Below the pieces are notes generated by a model, which searched no databases, had not been told where the DNA came from, and saw only the letters and a program-made list of their open reading frames with translations. Positions 1 through 6,761 of a stretch of DNA of 14,670 bases are shown piece after piece. Both the position numbers and the translations under genes were made by a program. Source of the stretch: Actinomycetota bacterium (lineage in GTDB: Bacteria > Actinomycetota > Actinomycetes > Streptosporangiales > Streptosporangiaceae); assembly GCA_003541285.1 (NCBI GenBank), contig DPMS01000687.1:1-14670 (forward strand), read 5' to 3'. Each line of letters begins with the position of its first letter. The first letter of the stretch is position 1.

Positions 1-1
1 C

Positions 2-301
2 CTGCTCGACTACTGGCAGCCGGCGCTGCTCGACCTCGTCGCGGGGACCGCGGCGGCCGGGCGTGACCGGGGCAAGCCGGTCGGCGTGTGCGGCGAGATG
101 GCGGGTGACCCGCTGCTCGCCCTGGTGCTGACCGGGCTGGGCGCCACCAGCCTGTCCATGGCCCCGGCGAGCATCGCCGACGTGCGGGCAGCACTCGCCG
201 GCCAGACCCTTGCCACCTGCGAGGAACTGGCTCAGCTGGCGCTGGCTGCACCCTCCGCACGCCAGGCGCGGTCGGCAGTGGCGAGCGCGATCGGCGGCTA
301 A
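2..301 (+). CDS. ptsI: Phosphoenolpyruvate-protein phosphotransferase (PTS enzyme I), C-terminal fragment
   Basis: The last 99 codons of a gene that begins outside the window; the reading frame is open from base 2 to the TAA at 299-301. Enzyme I takes phosphate from PEP and passes it to HPr, the first step of the cytoplasmic sugar phosphotransferase system. The fragment contains GVCGEMAGDP, the conserved block carrying the cysteine of the PEP-binding domain, followed by LTGLGATSLSMAP, the typical C-terminal barrel segment that includes the SMAP signature. The C-terminus falls at the usual place after a helical tail, so the gene looks intact at this end. It converges on the PPK2 gene with only 44 bp between stop codons, and I see no convincing hairpin there. 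The family is certain; the N-terminal half cannot be judged. Confidence 0.93.
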   Translation: MLDYWQPALLDLVAGTAAAGRDRGKPVGVCGEMAGDPLLALVLTGLGATSLSMAPASIADVRAALAGQTLATCEELAQLALAAPSARQARSAVASAIGG

Positions 302-345
302 CCGCGCAGCGGTGCAGCGGCTGTCCTGTGGATCGGGACATATGG

Positions 346-1206
346 CTAGAACGGCGTCGGGATGTGCCGCAGGGGCAGATCCGGCTCCACGTAGCCGCGG
401 GCACCCTGCCGCTTGGGCAGCGTGATGTCCCCGTGCTCGAGCGGCTTGTACGGGACCTGGCTCAGCAGGTGGCTGATGACGTTGAGCCGACCGCGCCTCT
501 TGTCGTCGGTGTGCGCGACGTACCAGGGAGCCCACGCGGTGTCGGTCGCGGCGAACATCGCGTCCCTGGCTCTGGAGTAGTCGTACCAGCGGCTGTAGGA
601 CTCCAGGTCCATGTCCGACAGCTTCCAGACCTTCCGCGGGTCGTGGATGCGGCTCTCCAGGCGCCGGGTCTGCTCACCGGGGCTGACCTCAAGCCAGTAC
701 TTCAGCAGCAGGATCCCGGAATCGGCCATGGCCTTCTCGGCCCCCGGCGTCAGCTGGAGGAACCGCTCAGTCTCCTCCGGCGTGCAGAAACCCATCACCC
801 GCTCGACACCCGCCCGGTTGTACCAGCTGCGGTCGAAGATCACCACCTCGCCGGCGGCCGGAAAATGCGTCATATACCGCTGTATGTACATCTGCGACTT
901 CTCGCGCTCGGTCGGGGCCGGGAGGGCAACGACCCGGAACACGCGTGGGCTCACCCGCTCGGTGATCCGCTTGATCGTGCCTCCCTTCCCGGCGGTGTCG
1001 CGGCCCTCGAACACGATGCAGATCTTGGCTCCCGACGCCTTGACCCACTCCTGCATGGCGACGAGTTCGCCGTGCAGGATCCTCATCTCCCGCTCGTACT
1101 CCTTGCGGCCCATCTTCGGGGGCGGGCCGGCTTGCGCCTCCTGCCGCGCCGGCGCCTGGGCACCGGCGCCGTGGTGGCGCTGCTTGTCCCTGTTCTTCCT
1201 GGCCAT
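346..1206 (-). CDS. ppk2: Polyphosphate kinase 2 (PPK2 family, probably class I)
   Basis: A 286-residue cytoplasmic P-loop kinase that moves phosphate between polyphosphate and nucleoside diphosphates; class I enzymes mainly make ATP or GTP from the diphosphate. A charged, low-complexity N-terminus (about residues 1-35) precedes the domain. The Walker A loop GRDTAGKGG is at 68-76 and the Walker B/lid block DRSWYNRAGVE at 125-135. The downstream segment rich in Trp, Tyr and Arg (KVWKLSDMDLESYSRWYDY) is also typical. There is one PPK2 domain of normal length. The ATG is supported by GGAGG at 1215-1219, 8 nt upstream. It starts 45 bp after the DUF2252 stop on the same strand, so it is probably the last gene of that operon. 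Class I is inferred from the overall motif pattern; the preferred direction and nucleotide cannot be read from the sequence. Confidence 0.95.
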   Translation of the reverse strand: MARKNRDKQRHHGAGAQAPARQEAQAGPPPKMGRKEYEREMRILHGELVAMQEWVKASGAKICIVFEGRDTAGKGGTIKRITERVSPRVFRVVALPAPTEREKSQMYIQRYMTHFPAAGEVVIFDRSWYNRAGVERVMGFCTPEETERFLQLTPGAEKAMADSGILLLKYWLEVSPGEQTRRLESRIHDPRKVWKLSDMDLESYSRWYDYSRARDAMFAATDTAWAPWYVAHTDDKRRGRLNVISHLLSQVPYKPLEHGDITLPKRQGARGYVEPDLPLRHIPTPF

Positions 1207-1214
1207 GTCCCTAA

Positions 1215-1219
1215 CCTCC
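1215..1219 (-). promoter_or_regulatory. Ribosome binding site of ppk2
   Basis: GGAGG on the minus strand, 8 nt before the ATG at 1206. It fixes the start and shows that PPK2 is translated from its own site inside a probable operon. Confidence 0.75.
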
Positions 1220-1251
1220 GATGGGGATCTCAGGCGCGCCCTCGCTCGCCC

Positions 1252-2727
1252 TCAGACTCCTTCGAGTGCGGTGATCCGCCCGGTGTGGACAGCGTCGGAG
1301 AATGCCTGGTAGTCGCGTTCGTTCTGGCCGGCATAACGCTCGGAGAAGCTGGTGATCGCCTGGTCGAACTTGTCACTGGTGCCGAGGTAGGCGGCGATCG
1401 CGGCCGCATCGCCAGACCGGGCGTGCGCGCGGGCGAGCGTCCAGCCGCAGATACCGGCGTAGAACGTCATGCTCTCGGGCACCATCGTCTCGACCGGCAC
1501 CGATCCCTTCATGTCGCGCAGCTGGCGCCAGTAGAACCAGCGGTTGGCCTCCTCTCCCTTGGACCAGCCCAGGAAGATGTCACTGGAGGCCTGCATCAGC
1601 CGCTGGCCCTGCACGACACGCTCACCCGGCTGGCGGTAGCGGCTCCTGGGCAGGTGGTCTTCGAGCACCGAGGCGGTGGCCTCCTTGATCTGCAGGAACA
1701 GTGGATCACCCTCGTCACGGCCCTGCAGCAGCGCGATGAACGCACGCGTGCCGACGCTGCCAACCCCGACGACCTTGCGGGCCATGTCCACGATCTCGAA
1801 CCGTTCCAGTAGCTGCCGCCGGTCGGCCTGCAACGACGCGCGGTACTCCCGGAACTGGTGGTGGATCATTTCCTGGAGCTGGTCCGGGGGGATCCCGTAC
1901 ATCGTGGTCAGGTCGCGGAACGGCACCACGACCGGCGGCATGCTCACGATCCGGTACCGGCCACCGGCCATCTCCCCGAGCTTGGACAGCGCCTGCAGGC
2001 TGTCCCGGGTGCGTGCCTTCTGGGCGGTCTTCACGGCCCGCTTCTCCAGCTTCCTGGTCTCCAGTGGATCCTTCGCGGTCTTCTTGCCCCTGGCCGCCTG
2101 CCTGGCTGCCCGTTCCTTCTCCACCTGCCTGGCCGCCTGGCGCGTGGCGGTCAGCAGTTCATCCTCGGCCAGGCGCGCGTACCAGATGTCCAGCGTGCGC
2201 ATCCCGGCGAAGCTGGCTATCGCCTCCCGGTAGGCGGCCACCGCGGCCTTCGTCACCGCCCGCACATCCGCCTTGGCGAAGCCGTTATGCCGCGCCGCGA
2301 TCGTGAAACTCGCCACCAGCCGCTTGACGTCGTACTCGAAGGGGCCCGGCAGCGTCTCGTCGAAATCGTTGACGTCGAACAGCAGCACCCGCCCGGGGGA
2401 AGCGAACAGGCCGAAGTTCGACAGGTGGGCATCCCCGCACAGCTGGACATCCAGGCCAGCGCGGGGGGTGCCGGCCAGGTCGGCCGCCATGATCTTCGCC
2501 GACCCCCGGTAGAACGTGAACGGCGAGACCATCATCCGGCCATGCCGCACCGGCACCAGGTCGGGCTCCCGGGTGGTGTCCTGGTCTTCGAGCAGCTTGA
2601 CCGGATCAGGACGGTCCGCCGCCGGCGCCCACCCGCCGTGCGCCGGCAGCGGCGCGCGAACCCGGGCCTGCTTACCACGTGCCCTGCGTTCTTCCAGGCT
2701 GAGATGCTCGATCTTCTTCACGGCCAT
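1252..2727 (-). CDS. DUF2252 family protein (kinase/phosphotransferase-fold-like)
   Basis: A 491-residue soluble protein of the DUF2252 family, whose biochemical role is not established. Residues 61-77 (SPFTFYRGSA region) look like the N-lobe loop. CGDAHLSNFG at 97-106 has the D-x(4)-N spacing of the catalytic loop in aminoglycoside phosphotransferase-like kinases. FDVNDFDE at 117-124 lies where the metal-binding Asp would be expected, and DVKRL (133-137) completes the family signature. A Lys/Arg/Ala-rich, probably coiled stretch covers about residues 200-245. A later motif, VGVGSVGTRAF, is also typical of the family. The ATG is preceded by AAGGAG at 2735-2740. It lies 52 bp after the CDF-like gene and 45 bp before ppk2. 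Family membership is recognised from the sequence; phosphotransferase activity is inferred from motif resemblance only. Confidence 0.9.
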   Translation of the reverse strand: MAVKKIEHLSLEERRARGKQARVRAPLPAHGGWAPAADRPDPVKLLEDQDTTREPDLVPVRHGRMMVSPFTFYRGSAKIMAADLAGTPRAGLDVQLCGDAHLSNFGLFASPGRVLLFDVNDFDETLPGPFEYDVKRLVASFTIAARHNGFAKADVRAVTKAAVAAYREAIASFAGMRTLDIWYARLAEDELLTATRQAARQVEKERAARQAARGKKTAKDPLETRKLEKRAVKTAQKARTRDSLQALSKLGEMAGGRYRIVSMPPVVVPFRDLTTMYGIPPDQLQEMIHHQFREYRASLQADRRQLLERFEIVDMARKVVGVGSVGTRAFIALLQGRDEGDPLFLQIKEATASVLEDHLPRSRYRQPGERVVQGQRLMQASSDIFLGWSKGEEANRWFYWRQLRDMKGSVPVETMVPESMTFYAGICGWTLARAHARSGDAAAIAAYLGTSDKFDQAITSFSERYAGQNERDYQAFSDAVHTGRITALEGV

Positions 2728-2734
2728 TGGCTGT

Positions 2735-2740
2735 CTCCTT
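2735..2740 (-). promoter_or_regulatory. Ribosome binding site of the DUF2252 gene
   Basis: AAGGAG on the minus strand, 7 nt upstream of the ATG at 2727. It supports that start codon. Confidence 0.75.
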
Positions 2741-2779
2741 CGCTAGCCATCAGCCTGCGTCCGGCGGATCCGGCAGACA

Positions 2780-3430
2780 TCACCCTGCCCGGGCGGTTCC
2801 CCCGGGTGAATGTGGGCGCAAGCCGGTGAAGATCTCCCGCGCCTCGCGGACGGCGTAGTAGACCAGCACGTACCCGGCGGCAGGGTCGGCCCACCACCAG
2901 CCCAGTGCCGCGTTGAGCACCAGGCCGAGCAGAACGGCGGTGGCGAGGATCCCGTCGATCAGGGTGACCCGGCCCTCGGTCCTGAGCACCGGGTTGTCCA
3001 GTGCCCGGCCGGTCCGGGCTTTCCCGGCCGCCAGCGCGAACATCACCGCCGCGGTCACCGCGGCCCAGGCGATGCCCAGTGCCGAGTGCCGCGGGTGGTA
3101 GCCGATGGCCAGCACGAAGGTGGATTGCCCCAGCAGATAGACCGCCAGGGCGGCGAAGGCGTACCCGATCATCCGCAGCGCCCGCCGCTGGCGGTGCTGG
3201 CCAGTTCCCGACAGTTCCCAGATCACCACCGTGGACGCACCGATCTCAATCAGCGAGTCCAGGCCGAACCCGGCCAGCGCGACCGACCGGGCAGATATGG
3301 CCGCGATGGCCAGCACCACGATTCCGGCCACGTTCCAGCCCAGCGTGGCGTATTCGAGGGCGAACCCCCGGCGCAGCAGGGCTTTCCGGCCACCTGCGGC
3401 CAGGCCTGTCATCCCGGGTATGCCTGACAT
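2780..3430 (-). CDS. Cation diffusion facilitator-like integral membrane protein, membrane domain only
   Basis: About 216 residues, almost entirely hydrophobic, with six likely membrane spans (roughly 28-48, 50-72, 88-110, 117-136, 155-176 and 182-198). The order and GFGLDSLIE at 55-62 resemble the cation diffusion facilitator (CDF) transporters of actinobacteria, which exchange divalent metals for protons. Two things are unlike well-studied CDF proteins. The span-2 site reads D58-x3-E62. The span-5 motif that is usually H-x3-D has Val at the His position before D159 (TLIDGILAT region). The C-terminal cytoplasmic dimerisation domain is also absent, since only about 18 residues follow the last span. 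The start is uncertain: the GTG at 3481 gives 233 residues, the ATG at 3430 gives 216, and the ATG at 3412 gives 210. None has a strong ribosome site; 3430 is my choice. It is probably the first gene of the operon with DUF2252 and ppk2. The substrate is unknown. Confidence 0.75.
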   Translation of the reverse strand: MSGIPGMTGLAAGGRKALLRRGFALEYATLGWNVAGIVVLAIAAISARSVALAGFGLDSLIEIGASTVVIWELSGTGQHRQRRALRMIGYAFAALAVYLLGQSTFVLAIGYHPRHSALGIAWAAVTAAVMFALAAGKARTGRALDNPVLRTEGRVTLIDGILATAVLLGLVLNAALGWWWADPAAGYVLVYYAVREAREIFTGLRPHSPGGTARAG

Positions 3431-3642
3431 CACGCTGCCGGGGTGCGCCCGGCGCCCACCTGATGCGCGAGCAAGGGCCACGCGTACTGAGGTGTGGGCG
3501 GCACCGGCCTACCGACGATACCGGCCGCCCACGCAAGCTCTTCGGAGCTGGATCGCATCCATCCAGACTGCCATGCCGGGCACACCCGTCCCCGTCGGCG
3601 GGACGCCGCGTTGCTGCCTGACGGCCCGTATGATCAGGCATT

Positions 3643-4175
3643 GTGCTGGTGGAGATCTGGAGCGACATCGTCTGCCCGTGGTGTTACGTGGGGCAGGCCC
3701 GCTTCGTGCAGGCGCTGTCCCGCTTCGGCGCATCGCCGGCCTAGCGGAAGCCGAGAACCTGCCCTTCGCTGCCAGCCGGCCGCACGGCAGCACGTTCGAC
3801 GCCCACCGGCTGCCTCATTTCGCTCACGATCGCGGCTGCCAGCAGGCCGTTCTGGCAGCTGCGTACCGGGCGCATTTCGGCGGTGAGCGCTCCATCTTCG
3901 ATGCCGGGGCGCTGGCCGCGATCGCCGCAGACGCCGGGCTGGACCCCGACGCGGCTCGCTCCATCCTGGCCGGGGATGCCCATGGCGAGGACGTGCGCGC
4001 CGACGAACGCCATGCCCGCGAACTGGGCATAACCGGTGTCCCCTACTACGTCGCCGACGGCCGCCTCGCGGTCCCCGGCTGCCAGCCCACGGGGCTGAGG
4101 GACCCGATTAGCTGCACGTGCAGAACGCTCGTGCAGAAGCACTTGCAAAAGTTGTGTGCATACAGGAGGCTATGA
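3643..4175 (+). pseudogene. Decayed DsbA/FrnE-like thiol oxidoreductase (internal deletion, frameshift, lost C-terminus)
   Basis: Reading from the GTG at 3643, the first 33 codons give a normal family start: EIWSDIVCPWCYVG, with the redox motif CPWC at residues 11-14, then RFVQAL. That frame stops at TAG 3742-3744. The remainder continues in another frame from about 3726: RIAGLAEAENLPF, then TFDAHRL (from 3792), DAGLDPDAARSIL, VRADE and GITGVPYYV, ending at VPGCQPT. These match the second half of the 2-hydroxychromene-2-carboxylate isomerase/FrnE branch. In intact members CPWC and TFDAHRL are roughly 85-90 residues apart; here they are about 40 apart, so some 45-50 codons are missing. After VPGCQPT the frame runs into unrelated sequence and ends at TGA 4173-4175, so the last helix is gone as well. 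No good ribosome site precedes 3643. The two-frame structure plus the missing segment makes a functional product unlikely. Confidence 0.82.
4112..4152 (+). promoter_or_regulatory. Palindromic, relatively AT-rich region before the ATPase gene (possible operator/promoter)
   Basis: A perfect 12-bp palindrome, CTGCACGTGCAG (4112-4123), is followed by a second GTGCAG at 4131-4136 and by ACTTGCAAAAGT (4141-4152). The last contains palindromic TTGCAA and ACTT/AAGT arms. The stretch from 4138 to 4180 is clearly less GC-rich than its surroundings and lies directly before the ATPase start. This is what an operator or promoter region could look like. No regulator gene is adjacent, and I cannot match the motif to a named factor. 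Confidence 0.35.
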
Positions 4176-4780
4176 CGGTAAGTGTCCCGTTCAGGGCGAT
4201 TGGCCGGAAGGCGATGATCACGCAACCCCTGATGCCGGCAGCGGGCGCCATTAACGGCGTGGGCGCCAGTGGCGTGTTCCAATGGCTGACCCCAGCCCTG
4301 GAGACTGCGGCGCTGGCCAGCGGGAATTGGCCGTTGCTGCCAAATCCGGCGCCCTCGGAGTGGACCTGCTTTCCGCGGGTGGCCATCCGCACACCGAGCG
4401 TGGATGCCCCCCGGGCGGTCCCGGCAGCCCGCGAGTTCGCCATCGCCACCCTGCATCGGTGGAGCATGCAGGAACGCTCCGGGGACATGGCGGTCGTTGT
4501 GTCGGAACTGCTCACCAATGCGCTGCGTCATGCCCTGCCAGAACCCAGCAAGGCCCGGCCCCGCAGGGCCATCCGGCTCGCCCTGCTGCAGCCCGGGCCG
4601 TGTGTGCTGTGTGCTGTCGCCGACCCCAGCCGGGAGCCTCCCATACCGCAGCAGCCCGGCCCCTTTGCCGAGACCGGCCGCGGGCTGTACGTCGTCGACG
4701 CGGTCAGTGACAACTGGGGCTATGCCCTCGGCGACCGGGGGAAGGTCGTCTGGGCCATGTTCTCGGCGGCGCCTGCCTAG
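4172..4780 (+). CDS. RsbW/SpoIIAB-like GHKL ATP-binding protein (anti-sigma-factor type)
   Basis: A 202-residue protein with a single HATPase_c domain, like the many actinomycete proteins related to anti-sigma-factor kinases that bind sigma factors and phosphorylate antagonists. The domain starts near CFPRVAIRT (about 66-74). The N box SELLTNALRH is at 111-120 with E112 and N116. ADPS at 150-153 supplies the ATP-contacting Asp. GRGLYVVD at 169-176 is the G2 box, and the DNWGY/VVWAMF strands close the fold. The first 60 residues are not part of the domain. The start is uncertain: AGGAGG (4164-4169) lies only 2 nt from the ATG at 4172, and the ATG at 4214 has similarly tight GGAAGG. The ATG overlaps the TGA of the decayed DsbA frame (ATGA), probably by chance. 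No sigma factor, antagonist, XRE or DUF397 gene is next to it, so its partner is unknown. Confidence 0.85.
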   Translation: MTVSVPFRAIGRKAMITQPLMPAAGAINGVGASGVFQWLTPALETAALASGNWPLLPNPAPSEWTCFPRVAIRTPSVDAPRAVPAAREFAIATLHRWSMQERSGDMAVVVSELLTNALRHALPEPSKARPRRAIRLALLQPGPCVLCAVADPSREPPIPQQPGPFAETGRGLYVVDAVSDNWGYALGDRGKVVWAMFSAAPA

Positions 4781-5052
4781 ACCCGGCCCGCACTAAAGAC
4801 CTGCGAGGCGATTTCCCTCCGCCGGCATTGCCCGGGTCAGGTGCTAGGAGTCGCCTTCGAGCCTCTCAGCCGACCGCGGATGCTCCCTGGAGTCTCGTCC
4901 GGTGGAGACCGCGATCAGCTCCTCCGCTCGTCCCGCAGGCCTACTATCAGTTTCCCTCGTGGCAGGACTGTTCACCAGGGGCGAAGGTCCCTTCCATCCG
5001 CGAGACGGCGGCTGCCAATGTGAGCGCCGGGCGGGGCGTAGGGTCTGATGCC

Positions 5053-5970
5053 GTGTCCGACCGCGAACTGGTTGTGCTGGGTACGGCGAGCCAGACGCCG
5101 ACGCGCAGCCGTAACCAGAATGGATACCTGCTGCGGTGGGATAGCGAAGGGCTGCTGTTCGACCCGGGGGAGGGCACTCAGCGCCAGATGCTGTCCGCCG
5201 GTGTGCGGGCGAGCGGGATCACCTGGATCTGCCTCACCCATTTCCACGGGGATCATTGCCTGGGGCTGCCAGGAGTCCTGCAGCGGCTGTCGCTCGACCG
5301 GATCCCGCATGTGGTCAACGTCTGCTACCCGGCCGAGTCCGGTGCGACGTTCCGGCGACTGCGCCACGCAGCCCTCTTCCATGAGGTGACCCCCCTGCGC
5401 GAACGGCCGGTGGGCGACGGAACGATAGCTGAGGCGCCCCCGTTCCGGCTGGAGGCGCGACGCCTGTCGCACAGTGTGCCCGCTGTCGGGTACCGGCTGG
5501 CCGAGCCCGACGGGCGGCGCATGCTCCCGGCAAGGCTCGCCTCGCTGGGTATCACCGGGCCCGACATCGGGCGCCTTCAGCAGCAGGGCTGGCTGCCGGC
5601 CCAAGGACGCCGGATCACGCTGGAGGAGGTAAGCGAGCCACGGCGCGGGCAGCGATTCGCGTTCATCATGGATACCCGGTTGTGCGACGCTGCCTTCGCG
5701 CTCGCCGAGGGAGCGGACATGCTGGTCTGCGAATCCACGTTCCTGCAGGACGACGCGCCACTTGCGGCTGAGTACGGTCACCTGACCGCCGCCGGGGCCG
5801 CACGGATCGCCGCTGAGTCACAGGTGCGGCTCCTGGTGCTCACCCACTTCTCCCAGCGCTATGCCGGCAGCGACAGCCAGCGGTTCGCCGACCAGGCGGC
5901 AGCGGTCTTCTCTGGCCAGCTGATCGTGGCCCACGATCTCAGCCGGATCCCGGTTCCGCACCGCCAGTGA
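5053..5970 (+). CDS. rnz: Ribonuclease Z (tRNA 3'-endonuclease, metallo-beta-lactamase fold)
   Basis: A 305-residue zinc-dependent endonuclease that trims the 3' trailer of precursor tRNAs in the cytoplasm. It starts with SDRELVVLGTASQTPT, the normal N-terminus of actinobacterial RNase Z, followed by NQNGYLLRW and FDPGEGTQRQ. The zinc motif THFHGDH is at 62-68. Further expected ligands are H140 (RLSHSV), D207 (MDTRLCD) and H265 (LTHFSQRY), with H243 in YGHLTA. The length is normal. I chose GTG 5053 because homology begins exactly there and GTAGGG lies at 5038-5043. GTG 5020 would add 11 non-conserved residues, and the frame back to 4828 shows nothing family-like. The 272 bp upstream of 5053 hold no other gene that I can support. 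The Asp-Thr-Arg variant of the usual GDT motif is common in this branch. Confidence 0.93.
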   Translation: MSDRELVVLGTASQTPTRSRNQNGYLLRWDSEGLLFDPGEGTQRQMLSAGVRASGITWICLTHFHGDHCLGLPGVLQRLSLDRIPHVVNVCYPAESGATFRRLRHAALFHEVTPLRERPVGDGTIAEAPPFRLEARRLSHSVPAVGYRLAEPDGRRMLPARLASLGITGPDIGRLQQQGWLPAQGRRITLEEVSEPRRGQRFAFIMDTRLCDAAFALAEGADMLVCESTFLQDDAPLAAEYGHLTAAGAARIAAESQVRLLVLTHFSQRYAGSDSQRFADQAAAVFSGQLIVAHDLSRIPVPHRQ

Positions 5971-5975
5971 TCATG

Positions 5976-6005
5976 CCCGCAGCGGTCCCGGCTAAGGGTT
6001 GCGGG
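5976..6005. terminator. Possible weak bidirectional terminator between rnz and the methyltransferase gene
   Basis: CCCGCA (5976-5981) pairs with TGCGGG (6000-6005) around an 18-nt loop, in the 21-bp gap and the last codons of the convergent methyltransferase gene. The stem is short and there is no T-run, so this is tentative. Confidence 0.25.
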
Positions 6006-6636
6006 TGGCAATTCCGCGTACGTGCGGTGTGGCAGGCATGGTCAGGCCCGGGTCGGGAAAGCGGAACGGCTCCAGCTGGCCGATCGTGAACCCGGCGGCC
6101 TGGATCGCCGCGGCGGTGTCGCGGCTGGTACGGCAGCCCCCGGCCAGGGCCGGCCAGATGGTGACGTCGGCCAGACGCTGAACGCGCCGCAGCACAGGGG
6201 TGCTGGCGCGCACATGTTCCAGGAAGTGCAGTACGCCGCCTGGCCGCAAGACGCGGTGGATCTCGCGGAGCGCGGCGTGCTGATCAGGGACACTGCACAG
6301 GACGAAAGCGGTCACCGCGCCGTCGAATGTCCCGTCATCAGCGGGGAGCCCGGCGGCGACACCGCCGCAGACCCCGACCGGAACGGGGGCCTGCGCGGCA
6401 TTGCGCGAGGCGATTTCCCGCAGGTGGGGGTCTGGCTCGATGGCCAGCACCCGGGTGACGTCGGCCGGGTAGTGAGCGAAGTTCAGGCCGTTCCCGGCGC
6501 CAACCTCGATGACCGGGCCGGCCAGGCCCGCCAGGAGCTGCCGCCGGTGCGCCGCCATCCCGCCTTTGTCCATCGCCAGGCTGACCCGCGCGTAGTAGCG
6601 GGCGAAGACCGGATGGCTGGCACGCTGCGCGGGCAT
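5992..6636 (-). CDS. Class I SAM-dependent methyltransferase, METTL7-like
   Basis: A 214-residue Rossmann-fold methyltransferase. Motif I, IEVGAGNGLNF, is at 43-53 and the acidic end of strand 2 is IEPDP (66-70). Motif IV is FDGAVTAFVLCSVP (104-117), and LRPGGVLHFLEHV (130-142) is motif VI. The pattern GxNFxxYP, the VLCSV block and PGGxxxFxEHV, plus the later ...GCxxxRDTxxAIxxAGF region, resemble the animal METTL7A/B family, reported as thiol methyltransferases, more than UbiE/COQ5 enzymes. I recall this resemblance from family patterns and have not computed it. The N-terminal membrane anchor of METTL7 is absent, so the protein is probably soluble. The ATG is backed by AGGAGG at 6643-6648. 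A longer open frame to 6768 would overlap the divergent gene and has no conserved sequence. The substrate is unknown. Confidence 0.85.
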   Translation of the reverse strand: MPAQRASHPVFARYYARVSLAMDKGGMAAHRRQLLAGLAGPVIEVGAGNGLNFAHYPADVTRVLAIEPDPHLREIASRNAAQAPVPVGVCGGVAAGLPADDGTFDGAVTAFVLCSVPDQHAALREIHRVLRPGGVLHFLEHVRASTPVLRRVQRLADVTIWPALAGGCRTSRDTAAAIQAAGFTIGQLEPFRFPDPGLTMPATPHVRGIATRNP

Positions 6637-6642
6637 GATGTC

Positions 6643-6648
6643 CCTCCT
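6643..6648 (-). promoter_or_regulatory. Ribosome binding site of the methyltransferase gene
   Basis: A perfect AGGAGG on the minus strand, 6 nt before the ATG at 6636. It decides the start against the longer open frame reaching 6768. Confidence 0.85.
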
Positions 6649-6761
6649 GGCTCGGCTCACAACCCTACGTGCTCTGATCCTGGCCCGGCGGGCGCCGGCA
6701 CGCCATCGCCCGCAAGGCCGATTTGCCAGGATCGGCGGGCGGGTTCCACTAGCGTTCACCC

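Noticed and set aside
328..1812. A 494-codon open frame on the plus strand across ppk2 and the DUF2252 gene
   Set aside because: It runs antisense to two clearly conserved genes, its product is Arg/Gly/Leu/Val-rich with no motif, and such mirror frames are expected in very GC-rich DNA.
2786..2815. CCCGGG inverted repeat at the end of the CDF-like gene as a terminator
   Set aside because: It lies inside the coding region, has no T-run, and DUF2252 follows closely on the same strand with its own ribosome site. GC-rich palindromes of 6 bp are common here.
3643..3744. Programmed frameshift in the DsbA-like gene
   Set aside because: A frame change alone would not restore the protein, because about 45-50 codons of the core are also missing and the C-terminus is lost.
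4828..5052. N-terminal extension of ribonuclease Z
   Set aside because: The extra residues look like random translated DNA, and family similarity begins at the GTG at 5053.
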